Virus record (IMG/VR): IMGVR_UViG_3300044949_001377
Span: 1-43,490 of that record
Reading direction: 5' to 3' (one strand)
Origin: a virus
DNA: 43,490 nucleotides
The notes under the pieces are model-generated. The model worked only from the letters and a program-made list of their open reading frames with translations, was not told the origin of the DNA and ran no database searches. The translations under genes were made by a program, and so were the position numbers. The stretch's first letter is position 1. Each line of letters begins with the position of its first letter. Of this stretch, positions 23,957-32,177 are shown one piece after another.

Positions 23957-24078
23957 TAGACATCATAAATACGACAACCTGGTGCACCAGGGTTTTCTAT
24001 ACAGTAGCGCATCCAAGCAATACGAGGGTGTTGTTTAGGCGGTTCTTTGCGGAACAAGGCAAGTAGTTGTTTGATCAT
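23956..24078 (-). CDS. Hypothetical 40-residue phage protein
   Basis: A short ORF, MIKQLLALFRKEPPKQHPRI followed by AWMRYCIENPGAPGCRIYDV. It overlaps the upstream fibre-like gene by four bases (ATGA) and the downstream gene by one. The 'hPRI.W...C..NP..P.CRIYD' pattern is familiar from cyanophage genomes, with unknown role. Two cysteines could bridge. Confidence 0.6.
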   Translation of the reverse strand: MIKQLLALFRKEPPKQHPRIAWMRYCIENPGAPGCRIYDV

Positions 24079-24986
24079 GGCCTGTTAGTTAGAGGAAGAA
24101 AGAGTTCAGGGAAGCGATCAGTGTCTTGATGTTCCCTCTCCCATGCATTTTGCCACTCCGACAAGGAATGGTCATGAACTGTGTCGTAATACGCATCATC
24201 TCCTACTTCAAGAATAATCTTATAATTATCATAGTCCGCAGCAGGGATGCGTTCACCGATATACCAGGTGATTCCCGGATTGACGGTCACTGTTACACCA
24301 GATGCAATCTCACAACTTGTTTCAGAAAACGAATTAACACTAATTGTTAAATCGCTTAAGATTGGACCAACGATTTCTGCCGCATCAATTTCAGTTTCTT
24401 GTAAACAAACTGAACCATCGGAGTCTTCTAGTTCAAAAAAAGCTTCTTGCGTTGGGAACTCAATGACAACACCAAGTTCGTACTCAAGTGTTTCGTTACG
24501 TGTTGAAGAGATGCAGATGAGATAGCTGCCTGCACTCAATGGGTAATAACGGTCATCGCCTCGGTCCAGGCGATTACGCATGTATGTGTTGTATAGATCA
24601 GACTGTGCACTCATTACCGTATCTAAATACGGAATGTAAGTAGACCCATTGGTATCTACCTGAACAGAATCTGCATCAAAGATTGGGTTGCCTTGGATTG
24701 GTGTTTTGTTTAGGTCATAGGCAGAAACTTGAATGTACCTGGGACGTGGTGGTCCCTTGGTAAGAATGATCCAACCGGGAGTAGCTAGTGTGGCAACAAA
24801 CCAATGATTGAACGTGCCGCCGCCAATGCCACCGTTAGAGGTTTGATTGGTATCAGCACGTCCAATAACTTTCCACTGTGGACCAAGAGTGCCTTTAAGG
24901 TAACGCAGTGTGGTTTGACTGAACGTACCGAGATTTAAAGGATTATTCTGAGTTCTTTGCGGTTGACTTACCGAACTCCTGGACAT
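24075..24986 (-). CDS. Virion structural protein, probable tail or fibre component
   Basis: A 303-residue protein starting at the ATG at 24986; an earlier in-frame start at 25082 would lie deep in the HNH gene upstream. The central 200 residues are beta-rich with LNLGTFSQTTLRYLKGT and FNHWFVATLATPGWIIL, and later acidic strands (EAFFELEDSDGSVCLQETEID). The C-terminal region ends in a YDNYKIILEVGDDAYYDTV segment. No enzymatic motif is recognised. It overlaps the HNH gene by 44 bases at its 5' end and the next small gene by four. The composition points to a structural role. Confidence 0.5.
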   Translation of the reverse strand: MSRSSVSQPQRTQNNPLNLGTFSQTTLRYLKGTLGPQWKVIGRADTNQTSNGGIGGGTFNHWFVATLATPGWIILTKGPPRPRYIQVSAYDLNKTPIQGNPIFDADSVQVDTNGSTYIPYLDTVMSAQSDLYNTYMRNRLDRGDDRYYPLSAGSYLICISSTRNETLEYELGVVIEFPTQEAFFELEDSDGSVCLQETEIDAAEIVGPILSDLTISVNSFSETSCEIASGVTVTVNPGITWYIGERIPAADYDNYKIILEVGDDAYYDTVHDHSLSEWQNAWEREHQDTDRFPELFLPLTNRP

Positions 24987-25683
24987 ATGACCCGTAGTAC
25001 AACTCCTGTGTCTCATCATAATCCGGGGTATTTTTGTGTACCAACGGATGTTGAATTGTGTTTTTGTATTGCTGCTCCACAACAGGAAGAGGTTTATCTC
25101 TTAACTGATTTTGCGCCGAGTGCATTGACTTTGCTGGGTCAAACTCAACACAAAATGGGTGAATAGTTTTAGGTGGAAATGTGCGATTCCAACTTGAAAC
25201 TAAATGTAGAGGGTTGAGACAGGCTTTGTTTTTGCACGTGCGGGTCACAAACATTTTGCCGACATCGCCCCATGCACATTGATAAATTGCTTTGTGCACA
25301 CTAATGTTGTCATTCGTTTTGTCGTTGTAGAAGTTGCGATACGAAGGAAAACGTATGCGTTTACCTCCTAGCCAAGGCACTTCCCAGCACTCATCCCATT
25401 CACCAACAGCGATCTGGTTCCAGAGACCAAGAAGCCGTGCCTTGTAATTCTTGTTGAGGTAATTGAGGTCAAAACCGCAAGCATTGCTTTGGATCTTGCG
25501 AACGCATTCATAGCACCAATGTTCTTCTTTGTGACGTATGCGGTGTCCATGAACACAATAATAGCCACGATAGTAGCCATGAAAGTTCAAGTATTCTTCT
25601 GGCATTTCATGAATGCCTTCAATAAAAGGAAGCGTTGTTATGGACTCAGCTAAAAGAAGAAGTTTTTTGGTAACGTAAGCCAT
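24943..25683 (-). CDS. Zinc-loop HNH_3-type homing endonuclease
   Basis: This 246-residue protein starts at the ATG at 25683 (MAYVTKKLLLLAESITTL); the longer ORF to 25764 overlaps the upstream gene. Residues about 43-65 hold paired cysteines and histidines (YCVHGHRIRHKEEHWCYEC). The C-terminal half has the nuclease loop VTRTCKNKACLNPLHLVSSW, the 'C.n..CiNP.HL' pattern of zinc-binding-loop HNH homing endonucleases. A gene of this kind placed so its tail overlaps the next gene's start looks like a mobile insertion that adapted the junction. Function beyond DNA cutting is not visible. Confidence 0.72.
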   Translation of the reverse strand: MAYVTKKLLLLAESITTLPFIEGIHEMPEEYLNFHGYYRGYYCVHGHRIRHKEEHWCYECVRKIQSNACGFDLNYLNKNYKARLLGLWNQIAVGEWDECWEVPWLGGKRIRFPSYRNFYNDKTNDNISVHKAIYQCAWGDVGKMFVTRTCKNKACLNPLHLVSSWNRTFPPKTIHPFCVEFDPAKSMHSAQNQLRDKPLPVVEQQYKNTIQHPLVHKNTPDYDETQELYYGSYVQEFGKSTAKNSE

Positions 25684-25693
25684 TGTTTTAAAG

Positions 25694-26119
25694 TCAGTAC
25701 GTGGTTTTGTTGACGAATTTGTAGTTTGTATCAGGCTCGCGATAGACAAGATTACCATCTTCATCGCGTACGCGACGCCGATACTTAGGTGCCGGACGAT
25801 TTTTGCGTTTGTATAGCGTAAGGTTTAAGCGATTGTCGCGTGAAATATTGTCTTTATCGTGAAGCACATCTGCATCCCCTGGATCAATACCCGTACGCAA
25901 GTAATAAACCACACGATGTGCAGTGTAACGCGTACCAAGTATAGATACGGTGTAAAACCGTCCATGCGTTAAAAGCTTCCCTGCAACATCCCCTGCGTCA
26001 TGGTAACGATCCGATGTTTTCCACACAAGGCCAGAAGGGTGGTCAGCAGTCAGTTCCAGATTTTCCTGGACCCACCACAAGGGCGGCATCTCGTGATAAG
26101 TACGGGCCACTGGCACCAA
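25694..26119 (-). CDS. HNH endonuclease-family protein with altered core
   Basis: A 141-residue protein with the same N-terminal plan as the AP2-HNH group (MPPLWWVQENLELTADHPSG, then LVWKTSDRYHDAGDVAGK). It also has the HRVVYYLRTGIDPGD segment before the nuclease region. There the core reads DVLHDKDNISRDNRLNLTLY: the first His of DH and one Asn are retained but spacing differs, and no AP2 domain follows. The C terminus is basic (KYRRRVRDEDG). It may be an inactive or narrow-range relative. It lies ten bases from the next HNH gene, giving two adjacent endonuclease-type genes. Confidence 0.65.
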   Translation of the reverse strand: MVPVARTYHEMPPLWWVQENLELTADHPSGLVWKTSDRYHDAGDVAGKLLTHGRFYTVSILGTRYTAHRVVYYLRTGIDPGDADVLHDKDNISRDNRLNLTLYKRKNRPAPKYRRRVRDEDGNLVYREPDTNYKFVNKTTY

Positions 26120-26230
26120 GGAGTAGTGAACAGAGGAAGCTTAGCGCATTAGCCAGGTATTTACAAGGTATAAGCAGCTAAACCCCCCGGCGGGGTGGTG
26201 CTACAACACTCTTATTTTCTTTATTAGAGT

Positions 26231-26342
26231 CGTGAGCAGTTTTTAACTAAAGTGTCTCGTTTCTTAGTTTTGTCTTATTTGCGTCTCATTTAATACTGAG
26301 AGTTATTCTCATTAGAGACACTTTTAAAAAAACATGCTCACG
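26231..26342. repeat. 112-nt imperfect palindrome in AT-rich intergenic region
   Basis: Nested inverted repeats: an outer perfect 8-bp stem (CGTGAGCA 26231-26238 / TGCTCACG 26335-26342), an inner perfect 10-bp stem (AAAGTGTCTC 26249-26258 / GAGACACTTT 26315-26324) with a T-run facing an A-run between them, and a central TCTCA/TGAGA hairpin at 26284-26301. The region lies in the 388-base gap between 26119 and 26508. It could be a replication or regulatory site, a cruciform, or an RNA. Confidence 0.5.
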
Positions 26343-26461
26343 GCTTTCCTAAGGAAAATACGGACGTTGTATCACCCCTTGCAAGAAGGTTGTAGCACCT
26401 GTCAACACGGGTACAAGACGGTTGTCGCGCCTATCAGCTGCGCATACCTTCTTATGGGCAC

Positions 26462-26487
26462 AAAAAAGCCCCTGCCGAAGCAGAGGC
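26462..26487 (-). terminator. Rho-independent terminator of the glycosyltransferase gene
   Basis: On the minus strand a stem GCCTCTGC / GCAGGGGC (one G-T pair) with a TTCG tetraloop is followed by six T residues. It lies 21 bases after the stop of the gene at 26508. Confidence 0.9.
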
Positions 26488-26507
26488 CTTGGTTCCCTTG
26501 GACCCGA

Positions 26508-27785
26508 TTAGCTTACAGCAGTTGTCATCTCTTTCCGCAGAGTTCGGCTTTTCTTCCGTTTCCGTGGCTTCTCACTGTTCTTAACTGGGACTGAATGATC
26601 CACCTGGTTCATGACATCCTCAAAGATGCCGCCAAATTGAGACGCAACTGTGTCCCATGCGAACTGTGGATCCATCACCCGTTCCCGGCAGCGTTGGCCC
26701 ACATGTTCCCGATACATCTGGTCGTGGTATAGATCCTCCAGAATCTCAGCAAGGTGCTCAGAGGATGGACATGGCATCTCACGTGCGTAGTTGGTATCCA
26801 CATCAACGTGGTCACAACGGATCAATTCGCCATACCCTTCAAAGATCTCCTTGCAGGACGTATGGTCAGGCACAACCTGTGGCACACCACATGCAGCGTG
26901 TTCAAAGTTGACAAGACCCCACCCCTCACCTTTACAGGTGTTGACGCCCACGTCACATGCGTTGTAGATGATGTTGAGCATCTCCACCGATACGTTCGGC
27001 GGCCCATCCGTCTGCGTGGTCATGATGATGCGTCCGTTGGGATCCAGTCCCACCTTCGACATCTCCCTGGCAAAGACACCCATCACATCCCAGCCTTGGT
27101 CCTTGAGGCCCATGTGCAGGTACAGCCGAGCCTCTGGCTTACCAACCGCAAATTTGGCAAAGCCCTGGATCGTGATGTCCTGTCGTTTTCTGAACTGATT
27201 CCTATTCCCGTTGAAGACAATGAATAAGTCTTCTGCAAGACCCAGCTTGCGACGGCATTCATTCCTATCCAAGGGGTAGAACTGCCCTGGTGTCACACCA
27301 TGGGGAATGACAGCGATGGGTTTCCGGATACCACCTTTTACGAATTCGTGCGCACCAAATTCCGTATAAGAAATGATGGCATCCCAGTCATTGGCTGTTT
27401 CATCTAGACAACCAATCCATCCATACGAATCCATGGGGGCATACCCCACAAACTTAAATTTGCCTTGTTTGTGCAGATCCTGGATCTGACGGTACTGCTC
27501 ATTGATAATCCACATATCATTGATTGTGAACACAATGTCAGGTTGTTCACGTTCAACGACTTCCCTAATGCGTTGCTCACCAAACGGTGCAGTCTGGAAG
27601 CGATTAGACGAAGGATACATTTTGAAATCCTTCTGTTGATCACAGGGATCTCCCCACCAGTTGTGGCCAAGCACAACGATTTCAAAGTCGTCCTTCAGTC
27701 GATAGATGACGTTTTCAGTTACACGTGCAAATCCAGTCATGGCGACGATATCGCCACACCACAGCACCTTAGTTTTCTTTTTCAA
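26508..27785 (-). CDS. GT-B glycosyltransferase (GT4 type)
   Basis: This 425-residue protein has a first Rossmann domain beginning KVLWCGDIVAMTGFARVTENV, a central IAVIPHGVTPGQFYP hinge and a second Rossmann domain with NACDVGVNTCKGEGWGLVN and FEHAACGVPQVVPD, the E-x7-E-like donor-nucleotide-binding region of GT4 enzymes. It transfers a sugar from a nucleotide donor; the substrate is unknown. In phages such enzymes can glycosylate virion proteins, DNA bases or the host surface. The C terminus is very basic (EKPRKRKKSRTLRKEM). The gene is transcribed alone, with its own terminator, away from the divergent internal-protein gene at 27856. Confidence 0.85.
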   Translation of the reverse strand: MKKKTKVLWCGDIVAMTGFARVTENVIYRLKDDFEIVVLGHNWWGDPCDQQKDFKMYPSSNRFQTAPFGEQRIREVVEREQPDIVFTINDMWIINEQYRQIQDLHKQGKFKFVGYAPMDSYGWIGCLDETANDWDAIISYTEFGAHEFVKGGIRKPIAVIPHGVTPGQFYPLDRNECRRKLGLAEDLFIVFNGNRNQFRKRQDITIQGFAKFAVGKPEARLYLHMGLKDQGWDVMGVFAREMSKVGLDPNGRIIMTTQTDGPPNVSVEMLNIIYNACDVGVNTCKGEGWGLVNFEHAACGVPQVVPDHTSCKEIFEGYGELIRCDHVDVDTNYAREMPCPSSEHLAEILEDLYHDQMYREHVGQRCRERVMDPQFAWDTVASQFGGIFEDVMNQVDHSVPVKNSEKPRKRKKSRTLRKEMTTAVS

Positions 27786-27855
27786 AGCAATTGAGTTACT
27801 CTCGATTTACTATACCGAAAATTAAAGGAACGTAGACTAGTAAAAAACAAGTGAT

Positions 27856-28749
27856 ATGAACCAGGCTGCACTTGCTGGTAAATTTATGCAGCTTCAAGGA
27901 AATGACTTATTTCAAGAAGCTGTAGAAGGGACTCTACTTGGCGGAACAGCAGGCCTTACTCAACTTGGTACTGACACACCTCCAGCTCAAGTTGCTATCC
28001 AAACTTTGGCGGGCATTGCCGGTGGTGTTGGTATTGGTTTATTAGGTAAATCTATTGGAGCGCGTATAGGCAAAGCAGTTAATCCCAACGCTTTAAAAAA
28101 TCAAGAAGGTGTTTTAGCTGGGATAGGCCGAACAACAGGTCAAAAAACTTTAGCCAAGGGCGCAGCCGAACAAGCTCGTTATGCAAAGGGTCAAATCAAA
28201 CAAGAACTAAAACAACAAACATCTGCACAGCTTTTAAATGAAGCTTTGCAAAATCCTCAAGCATTTGCGGGTAAATATGGTGTTGACGCAGAAACCTTTA
28301 AAAAGTATCACACAGTCGTTGGCGCTGCCGGTCAAGCACGTGCAGGACTTGAGACAATTGAGAATATGTCACCAGAACAACGCAAACAAGTCGGGGTGGC
28401 AGCGCAACAAGTAATGAATCAAGGCTTTAATCAAGTAGAGAATTTAATCAACATAGAAGCTGCTGCAAGGATGGATAACAATCTTATGAAGATGGCAATG
28501 TTACAAAAAGGTAAAACAGTCCCAGGCACAAATGTAGATATTGGTGCTACATTTGAAACTCTTTTGAAAGATGCAAAACCAGTTACAGGCGAGCACCTGG
28601 GACGGGCAGCGGGTCGTTTTATTGGTGACGAGGTTGGCGTTGCTGTTGGAATGGGTTTAGGGGGTATGTTATCAGGAGCCCTTGGTATTAAAACAGAAAA
28701 GGATAAAAAGATTGAAGAGTTAGAGCGTCAACTTGGTCGGGGTTATTGA
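27856..28749 (+). CDS. Predicted internal virion protein with membrane-active segments
   Basis: A 297-residue protein, Ala/Gly/Gln-rich. Two glycine-zipper hydrophobic stretches (TLAGIAGGVGIGLLG at about residues 50-64 and VGVAVGMGLGGMLSGALG near the C terminus) flank a long helical middle. Glycine-zipper segments are typical of proteins that enter membranes during DNA ejection, and of colicin-like pores. It has no Cys. It stands alone on the plus strand, 70 bases from the divergent glycosyltransferase, and overlaps speD by 30 bases at the 3' end. No family is recognised. Confidence 0.55.
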   Translation: MNQAALAGKFMQLQGNDLFQEAVEGTLLGGTAGLTQLGTDTPPAQVAIQTLAGIAGGVGIGLLGKSIGARIGKAVNPNALKNQEGVLAGIGRTTGQKTLAKGAAEQARYAKGQIKQELKQQTSAQLLNEALQNPQAFAGKYGVDAETFKKYHTVVGAAGQARAGLETIENMSPEQRKQVGVAAQQVMNQGFNQVENLINIEAAARMDNNLMKMAMLQKGKTVPGTNVDIGATFETLLKDAKPVTGEHLGRAAGRFIGDEVGVAVGMGLGGMLSGALGIKTEKDKKIEELERQLGRGY

Positions 28750-29082
28750 CCGTACTAACTCTTTCTCTTCCGCTGTTTTTGCTTTGAGTTTTGTTTTCAA
28801 AAACTCAGCCGCTCGATGCGTCTGCGTTGTATCACCACAGGTGTAAAGGTCGATAGCGCAATAGCCAATCTCTGGCCACGTATGGATAGATGCGTGGGAT
28901 TCCGCCAGTAATGCCAACAGCGTTACCCCTTGCGGCTGGAACTTCTCTCCAAAGATACGTAGGACGTTTGCCTTGGCCATGACAAGAGAAGCCTCAAGCA
29001 AGCGTTGAAGCTCCTCATAGTCATTCAGGATCTCTTGATCGCAGTCATAGAGATCCAAGATCAGGTGACGGCCATTACTCAC
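28720..29082 (-). CDS. speD: S-adenosylmethionine decarboxylase proenzyme
   Basis: The 120-residue protein has the bacterial/cyanophage SpeD core ESHASIHTWPE. The chain cleaves between Glu61 and Ser62 to create the pyruvoyl cofactor, and DLYTCGD holds the catalytic Cys region. It decarboxylates S-adenosylmethionine for spermidine synthesis. It starts at GTG inside a GTGA overlap with the primase-helicase stop, so translation is coupled to that replication gene. Length fits the small class 1b enzymes. Polyamines neutralise packaged DNA, so a role in phage DNA condensation is plausible. No spermidine synthase is seen nearby. Confidence 0.92.
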   Translation of the reverse strand: MSNGRHLILDLYDCDQEILNDYEELQRLLEASLVMAKANVLRIFGEKFQPQGVTLLALLAESHASIHTWPEIGYCAIDLYTCGDTTQTHRAAEFLKTKLKAKTAEEKELVRSITPTKLTL

Positions 29083-31736
29083 GTGACTTGTGCAATATCT
29101 TCCATTGTCGCATTAGTAGGTGTAGTGATATCCATTCCATACAACGGCAGATATTTCTGTGGATCAGAGGCCACCTCAACAATCGACGGATAGGAATCAT
29201 ACTTACTGGGATTCGAGTCCCTAACAACAGCATTGAAGACCATCAAACCTTTATTGGTCTTCTTACTGAAGACATTGAGTTTGAGCTGGTGCTTACAGAT
29301 GTCAAAGAACAGGACCTCAAATCGGCCACGACCAACAAAACCAACATTGCAACTACGGCAAAACTCTGCATAGCTTGCATAAAGCCATTGCTGCCAATTC
29401 TGGTAGAAGTTATTGGAACCTTGTGCATTCTTACAGGTACCAACCACAGCTCTTGCACCTGGATCATAGATGACGTGTTGACTCATCCAATCCAGTACAG
29501 GGTTAGAACGCAGGCTTTGCTCCTTCTCATACTTCTGGAAGAAGTCCACATGCTGTGCGGTCTCCATTAGGTAGGAACGCATTTCTGTTTCTGGCATATC
29601 CAACAACCAGTTCACAAGCCCTGGTAGCAGCGGCGCAAACTCACCTTCTGGATTACCTTTGTTATCAAACTTGATCAGTTCTTTTTGTTCTGCTTGGCCG
29701 CCAGTAAATGGACGGTCAAACGGAATAGTGAGACGGCGACGAGCCAGGCCAGAAGTATAGTCGGTGGACTGAATAGCTTCATTAGCCGTGATGATGACCA
29801 TCCCATGGTACTGGAAGGGATCGAGCGCTTCACCTTGGTACTTGCGCTCAGAACGAATCCAGTCATTACCAGTGATTGCTTTTAATCTTGATACGGAACC
29901 ACCCCAACGATCAGCGTCCTGGAACAGCAGCAGCTTTTTACCCATGTAAGCAGCGGCTTCAAACCTGTTCTTCTCCATGTTCTCGAAGTCTGTGGAGTAG
30001 GTATTACTGCGTCCAACCAATGCCACAGCCAGGTTTGCATAGGTCGATTTACCCGACTTACCTGGGCCAACAATCTCCAAAAACTTCTGGATTTCATAGT
30101 TACCAAGCAGTGTTGCCCGCAACCATGCCCTCAACACTTGCGTGCGATTCCATGAATTGTGTTGCGTATGCTTCAGCCACTTAATGATTTCTTCACAGGT
30201 AGCCGATGGGTCGTATTCATACGGCATCTGCTGTGTCATATACAGATCCCGCTGGAACGGATGCAGCTCTCTGGTACTAACCTCAAGCATCCCATTGGTG
30301 AACAGAAGGTAGTCCGATCCGTCGTACCAGTCATCAAATGGCACTAACGCCTGAAGTTGTTTATACATGTCTTCCATCAAGTTGTGGTTAAACCCTCTGG
30401 GCAACCAACCAGATGCCGCCAGATCTTTCAGGTTTTCCCTGATGCTGCCAAACATCTCAATCTTGGTCTTCTTCTCCCATAGCCCCTTCCTTCTGTCATA
30501 GAGAAAGAACTGGTTGTGGGGCTGACTAAACAACAGATCACCTGCGTAAGCAACAAGAAGTTGATCCGCTACCTCATGTGATGGTCTGTTGTGCCCTTTT
30601 GCATCTTTGGGTGCTTCTCCGTCTTGTTCTTTTTTCCTGCTGCGTGTCGATGGTTTTGTTTTTAGAGGAGACTTTGATGCTTGAAGGGTTTCTGCGTTCT
30701 GTGCTAAGACTCTTTCCATGTGCTCTAATGTGTCACCTTCAAGGTTGGGTAGGATTGCAGCAATTGCATCTAGTGTTGCGTCATCAACGCTTTGTACGCG
30801 GTAGTCCTGTGATGGCGTCCATCCATTTTCCTGGGCAATATGGATAAGTGAGCCGATACCACGACCACCACCTTTACTAAAGGAGAGCCAACGTCTGTGG
30901 CATTCACCATCTTTGTACTTATCGCTTTGCTTGGACCATTCATCCCATTGATCCAACAGGGATTCATCCAAGCTATGAAGCGACTGACCAACCATGATCC
31001 AGATGTCATAGTCATCCGTCGCTTCTGGAGGCATACCCCACATTGCTTCGGTCGCCAGTTGGATATCACGATCCAAACCGATGACACTTTGGATGGCAAA
31101 GTTACCACCGACCACACGTGAGACTTCTTGTGCGGGACTTCCTTGTTTGGCGTTCTTAGTGATGATGTTATTAAGGATCCAATCCGGGAGTTCGGGCAGT
31201 GAATCAGACCACTCAAATCCCAGTCCTTCTCCTGTGTAGTAACCATCCGTCTCTGGGTGTACACCCATTAAGACACCCTGGTGCTTCTTCCAAAGGATCT
31301 CAAGCTTTTCTTTATTTTCTTCCCCGTGCCAAGTGTACTTATTACGAAGAAAATGCTTGTGTTTATCGCGACCTAGTTTGTAGAGTTTGCGTTCGCGGCC
31401 GATTTTACCACTGAAGATGGTAAGGGTGGCAGGCAACGCGTCTTGGAGGGGGAGTCCAGAGATGTGTTCAATGAGGGGATAAACGCTTGGGCCATCAACA
31501 TCCACCCAAACCAAGCCATAGGGATGGTTGTAAGCAGGACCGCCCAACAAGCCGATTGCACTACAGTCCCCTGTTGCCAGTTCTTCTTCAATTTCTTTAA
31601 CACTGAATGGTTTGTTCTGCCAGCCTTGTACATAAGGATCTTTGTTAGGACCTAAGGGAGTAAGTGGCCAATCCAACGGAATGTAATCCAGCCGAATTTC
31701 GCCAGGCTTAAGAGCTTTCTGATTCTGGTTTGTCAT
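29079..31736 (-). CDS. Primase-polymerase / SF3 helicase fusion (D5-like)
   Basis: In this 885-residue protein, residues 1-190 resemble a bifunctional primase-polymerase domain (YIPLDWPLTPLGPNKDP; catalytic VDVDG at about 78-82; a HEHL-like basic segment further on). Residues about 215-310 form a PriCT-like helical domain (DIWIMVGQSLHSLDES). A disordered Lys/Arg linker follows. The helicase has IVGPGKSGKSTYA (Walker A), GKKLLLFQDADRW (Walker B), MVIITANEAI (motif C) and an arginine-finger region GLARRRLTIPFD. Together these would prime and unwind the phage replication fork. Its stop overlaps the speD start (GTGA), and its start overlaps the next upstream small gene (ATGA), forming one operon. 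Confidence 0.85.
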   Translation of the reverse strand: MTNQNQKALKPGEIRLDYIPLDWPLTPLGPNKDPYVQGWQNKPFSVKEIEEELATGDCSAIGLLGGPAYNHPYGLVWVDVDGPSVYPLIEHISGLPLQDALPATLTIFSGKIGRERKLYKLGRDKHKHFLRNKYTWHGEENKEKLEILWKKHQGVLMGVHPETDGYYTGEGLGFEWSDSLPELPDWILNNIITKNAKQGSPAQEVSRVVGGNFAIQSVIGLDRDIQLATEAMWGMPPEATDDYDIWIMVGQSLHSLDESLLDQWDEWSKQSDKYKDGECHRRWLSFSKGGGRGIGSLIHIAQENGWTPSQDYRVQSVDDATLDAIAAILPNLEGDTLEHMERVLAQNAETLQASKSPLKTKPSTRSRKKEQDGEAPKDAKGHNRPSHEVADQLLVAYAGDLLFSQPHNQFFLYDRRKGLWEKKTKIEMFGSIRENLKDLAASGWLPRGFNHNLMEDMYKQLQALVPFDDWYDGSDYLLFTNGMLEVSTRELHPFQRDLYMTQQMPYEYDPSATCEEIIKWLKHTQHNSWNRTQVLRAWLRATLLGNYEIQKFLEIVGPGKSGKSTYANLAVALVGRSNTYSTDFENMEKNRFEAAAYMGKKLLLFQDADRWGGSVSRLKAITGNDWIRSERKYQGEALDPFQYHGMVIITANEAIQSTDYTSGLARRRLTIPFDRPFTGGQAEQKELIKFDNKGNPEGEFAPLLPGLVNWLLDMPETEMRSYLMETAQHVDFFQKYEKEQSLRSNPVLDWMSQHVIYDPGARAVVGTCKNAQGSNNFYQNWQQWLYASYAEFCRSCNVGFVGRGRFEVLFFDICKHQLKLNVFSKKTNKGLMVFNAVVRDSNPSKYDSYPSIVEVASDPQKYLPLYGMDITTPTNATMEDIAQVT

Positions 31737-31918
31737 ACTTCCGTTGCGTTCTTGACTTCTACTTTAAACACCCGCTCGGGGAAGGAGGCCTCCTTTAAGA
31801 TTGTGTACGCATGAAGATGCATGTGGGTGGGCAGAACAAAACAATCCCCGTCCATCGCACTTGACATGCGACTCATGAGACTATTCGTCCACTCACCCAA
31901 GCCGACGTGTACGTCCAT
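31733..31918 (-). CDS. Hypothetical small protein coupled to the primase-helicase
   Basis: This 61-residue protein (MDVHVGLGEWTNSLMSRMSS) has a middle FVLPTHMHLHAYTI and an end reading FPERVFKVEV. The TH.H.H cluster could bind a metal, but no family is known to me. It overlaps the primase-helicase start by four bases (ATGA) and likely serves the replication operon. A promoter-like GATACT and a CTAG inverted repeat lie upstream on the minus strand. Confidence 0.6.
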   Translation of the reverse strand: MDVHVGLGEWTNSLMSRMSSAMDGDCFVLPTHMHLHAYTILKEASFPERVFKVEVKNATEV

Positions 31919-31985
31919 GGGGAGGGCCTGGTTGTGTGTTCTAGTATCCTAGGGCTCCCAATCCATGGAGCCTACCAAGTTTTTA

Positions 31986-32174
31986 TTAAGTTACTTGAGA
32001 CTCATTGGACTCACGTTCTTTATACTGTGCCCGCCTATCTATTGCATCAAATTCTTTCATCATCTTTTCGTAAAGATGAGAAGCATCTTCTCTTGTAACA
32101 ACCGCCCGCTCACAGGCAATTGTCCATGCCAGCCGCTTTCTGCACTCCATTTTACCGCTGGGATTGTAAGCCAC
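31986..32174 (-). CDS. Hypothetical small basic protein
   Basis: A 62-residue helical, charged protein (MECRKRLAWTIACERAVVTR, then YEKMMKEFDAIDRRAQYKER). It lies three bases downstream of the nuclease gene at 32178, so it is in the same operon. After its stop an inverted repeat (GGCTCC/GGAGCC) without a T-run is seen. Function unknown. Confidence 0.55.
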   Translation of the reverse strand: MAYNPSGKMECRKRLAWTIACERAVVTREDASHLYEKMMKEFDAIDRRAQYKERESNESQVT

Positions 32175-32177
32175 AAA

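Noticed and set aside
26334-26594. 86-residue plus-strand ORF
   Set aside because: It includes the minus-strand terminator and the end of the glycosyltransferase gene and has no ribosome site.
26754-27227. 157-residue plus-strand ORF
   Set aside because: Antisense to the glycosyltransferase gene, which has clear motifs, a start and a terminator.
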